A stretch of 33,131 nt of DNA from Schleiferiaceae bacterium (GTDB lineage Bacteria > Bacteroidota > Bacteroidia > Flavobacteriales > Schleiferiaceae): NCBI GenBank assembly GCA_018402665.1, contig JAGYIN010000014.1, forward strand, positions 1-33,131, written 5' to 3'. The translations under genes were made by a program, and so were the position numbers. Under the pieces are notes generated by a model. It worked only from the letters and a program-made list of their open reading frames with translations, was not told the origin of the DNA and made no database searches. Every line of letters begins with the position of its first letter. Position 1 is the first letter of the stretch. Below are positions 32,053 through 33,131 of this stretch, one piece after another.

Positions 32053-33131
32053 ATGAAAGCATCGAATTGGATACAGCAGCAGCAGAAGTGGGTCTATTTC
32101 AGTATTATAGGCACATTATGTATCGCATTGCTGTTTATCAGCATTCCATTTAAAGCCCAATTTCAATACGATTACCGTCTCGGACAAGTGTGGCTGGAAG
32201 ACGATTTGATTGCACCCACAGACTTTGCACTTCCAAAATCGCCAGAGCAATTGGAAGAGGATCGGCAGCAATTGATCGCCCATAAAGACCTGTACTACAA
32301 CTATACCAATCAGATCAACAATTGGCGTTCGACACTAGATTCCACGCTCGTACCTGAGGCAGAATTCATTGAATGGCAGCGACGTGGTATCGTTCTGAAC
32401 CACCCTACAGATAATCATAAAGTTTTGCTTGCGGACGGCACCCCTATAAGTTTGAAAAACAGTCTTTCTCCAGATTATTTAAGGGCAAAATACGCCTTGC
32501 CGGACAGCATAGCATTGGCCCCTACATTTACGCTGAATACCTCACTGACAGACAGCGCTGTAACGGTAAAATTGAATGCGCTCACAACCTACCGTGGGGT
32601 CATAACAAAAGGAACGCCTATCGTGCTTCGAGGCGCAACCGTCACCGCTGAAAAGTTTGAAATGCTTAAAGCGCTCGAGGCAAATTTCGATGGGATTGCG
32701 GAAGATCTAAATTGGCAGGGTAGAGCAGGTGCATTGCTTTACCTCCTGCTGGTTTTCTTGGGATTGGCACTTTACCTCAATGCATACGATGCTCAAATTA
32801 TCGCGCACAGTTCTAGTCTTAATCTGCTGTTGTTCTCCATTACAGGAGCAGGCATTGCGACCTTATGGGCCTCTTCCATCAGCGTTTTAAATGTGTTCCT
32901 GGTTCCGCTCGTTTTATTACCGGTCCTCGTACGAAGTTTCTTCAACGACCGACTAGCGCTCATCACTCACATCTTCCTCCTTTTGATCGTTGCTCCATTC
33001 ATCAGTGGTGCCGTTCATTTTATTGCGGTCCAATTCGCCGCAGGCCTCATCACCCTGTTCAACATCCGCGGCATTTACAAGAGGAGCCAGTTGTTCCAGA
33101 GCACATTTAAAATTATGGGCATCTTGCTGAT
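32053..33131 (+). CDS. pgpH: 7TM-HD family protein, PgpH-like cyclic di-AMP phosphodiesterase (5' part)
   Basis: The frame opens with an ATG at 32053 and runs without a stop for 359 codons to the window end, so the C-terminus is missing. A membrane helix (about 14-32) is followed by a 7TMR-HDED extracellular domain (about 36-222, with the QVWLEDDLIAPTDFALPKS region near 45-63 and the ITKGTPIVLRGATVT segment at 184-198), then membrane helices from about 226 onward. This layout is that of PgpH-family proteins, which carry a cytosolic HD domain after the membrane helices and break down cyclic di-AMP. That HD domain would lie beyond the window, so the enzymatic call is by family. Confidence 0.85.
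   Translation, partial: MKASNWIQQQQKWVYFSIIGTLCIALLFISIPFKAQFQYDYRLGQVWLEDDLIAPTDFALPKSPEQLEEDRQQLIAHKDLYYNYTNQINNWRSTLDSTLVPEAEFIEWQRRGIVLNHPTDNHKVLLADGTPISLKNSLSPDYLRAKYALPDSIALAPTFTLNTSLTDSAVTVKLNALTTYRGVITKGTPIVLRGATVTAEKFEMLKALEANFDGIAEDLNWQGRAGALLYLLLVFLGLALYLNAYDAQIIAHSSSLNLLLFSITGAGIATLWASSISVLNVFLVPLVLLPVLVRSFFNDRLALITHIFLLLIVAPFISGAVHFIAVQFAAGLITLFNIRGIYKRSQLFQSTFKIMGILL

Noticed and set aside
1-33131. Mobile elements, CRISPR arrays, defence islands
   Set aside because: No transposase, integrase, phage gene, regularly spaced repeat or recognisable defence domain was seen on either strand.

Overview
The window looks like chromosomal DNA of a Bacteroidota bacterium, probably in or near the Flavobacteriales. 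The signs are a fused CcoN-CcoO oxidase subunit, a T9SS type A C-terminal sorting tail, TonB receptors with carboxypeptidase-regulatory N-domains, several promoters resembling the Bacteroidota -7 element TAnnTTTG, and families such as VF530, DUF6268 and YkuK. No rRNA, tRNA, CRISPR array, transposase or phage gene is visible. The last gene runs off the right end.

Region 1 (1-9745) is a high-affinity oxygen respiration locus. A 581-bp stretch without genes holds a perfect 22-bp palindrome. Then come an Fnr-type regulator (minus) and, divergently, ccoI-ccoS-ccoNO-ccoQ-ccoP-ccoG-ccoH and a DsbD_2/SafE-like membrane gene (8998-9711). These encode the cbb3 oxidase plus its copper supply and assembly factors. 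An FNR-like box lies between the regulator and ccoI. An intrinsic terminator sits between ccoP and ccoG, so structural and assembly genes may be expressed at different levels.

Region 2 (9716-14115) begins with a two-domain universal stress protein gene (minus). Its upstream FNR-like box lies exactly 22 bp from the predicted -7 element, the same spacing as at ccoI. Between it and the next gene are a possible small RNA and an orphan terminator. A three-gene operon follows: lipoprotein, TonB receptor with a His-rich segment, and a Fur/Zur-type repressor. A perfect inverted repeat (ATGCAAC-N3-GTTGCAT) lies next to its promoter. I read this as an autoregulated metal (probably zinc) uptake operon.

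Region 3 (14112-17925) has an AMP nucleosidase gene (minus) and then an overlapping trio: an MbnP-like protein carrying a T9SS tail and two MauG/MbnH-like di-heme lipoproteins. This suggests an exported copper or redox protein modified by its own peroxidases.

Region 4 (17931-24054) holds cytidine deaminase, a lipoprotein dipeptidyl peptidase III, VF530, rlmF, and a tight operon of envelope proteins (lipoprotein, DUF2147, DUF6268 barrel).

Region 5 (24071-28520, minus) is a TonB receptor, arylsulfotransferase-like and nitroreductase operon.

Region 6 (28598-33131) holds rhodanese, a YkuK RNase H-like protein, DUF4268, NlpC/P60, thiolase, and the start of a 7TM-HD (PgpH-like) cyclic di-AMP phosphodiesterase.

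All calls come from reading motifs by eye. No database search was run.
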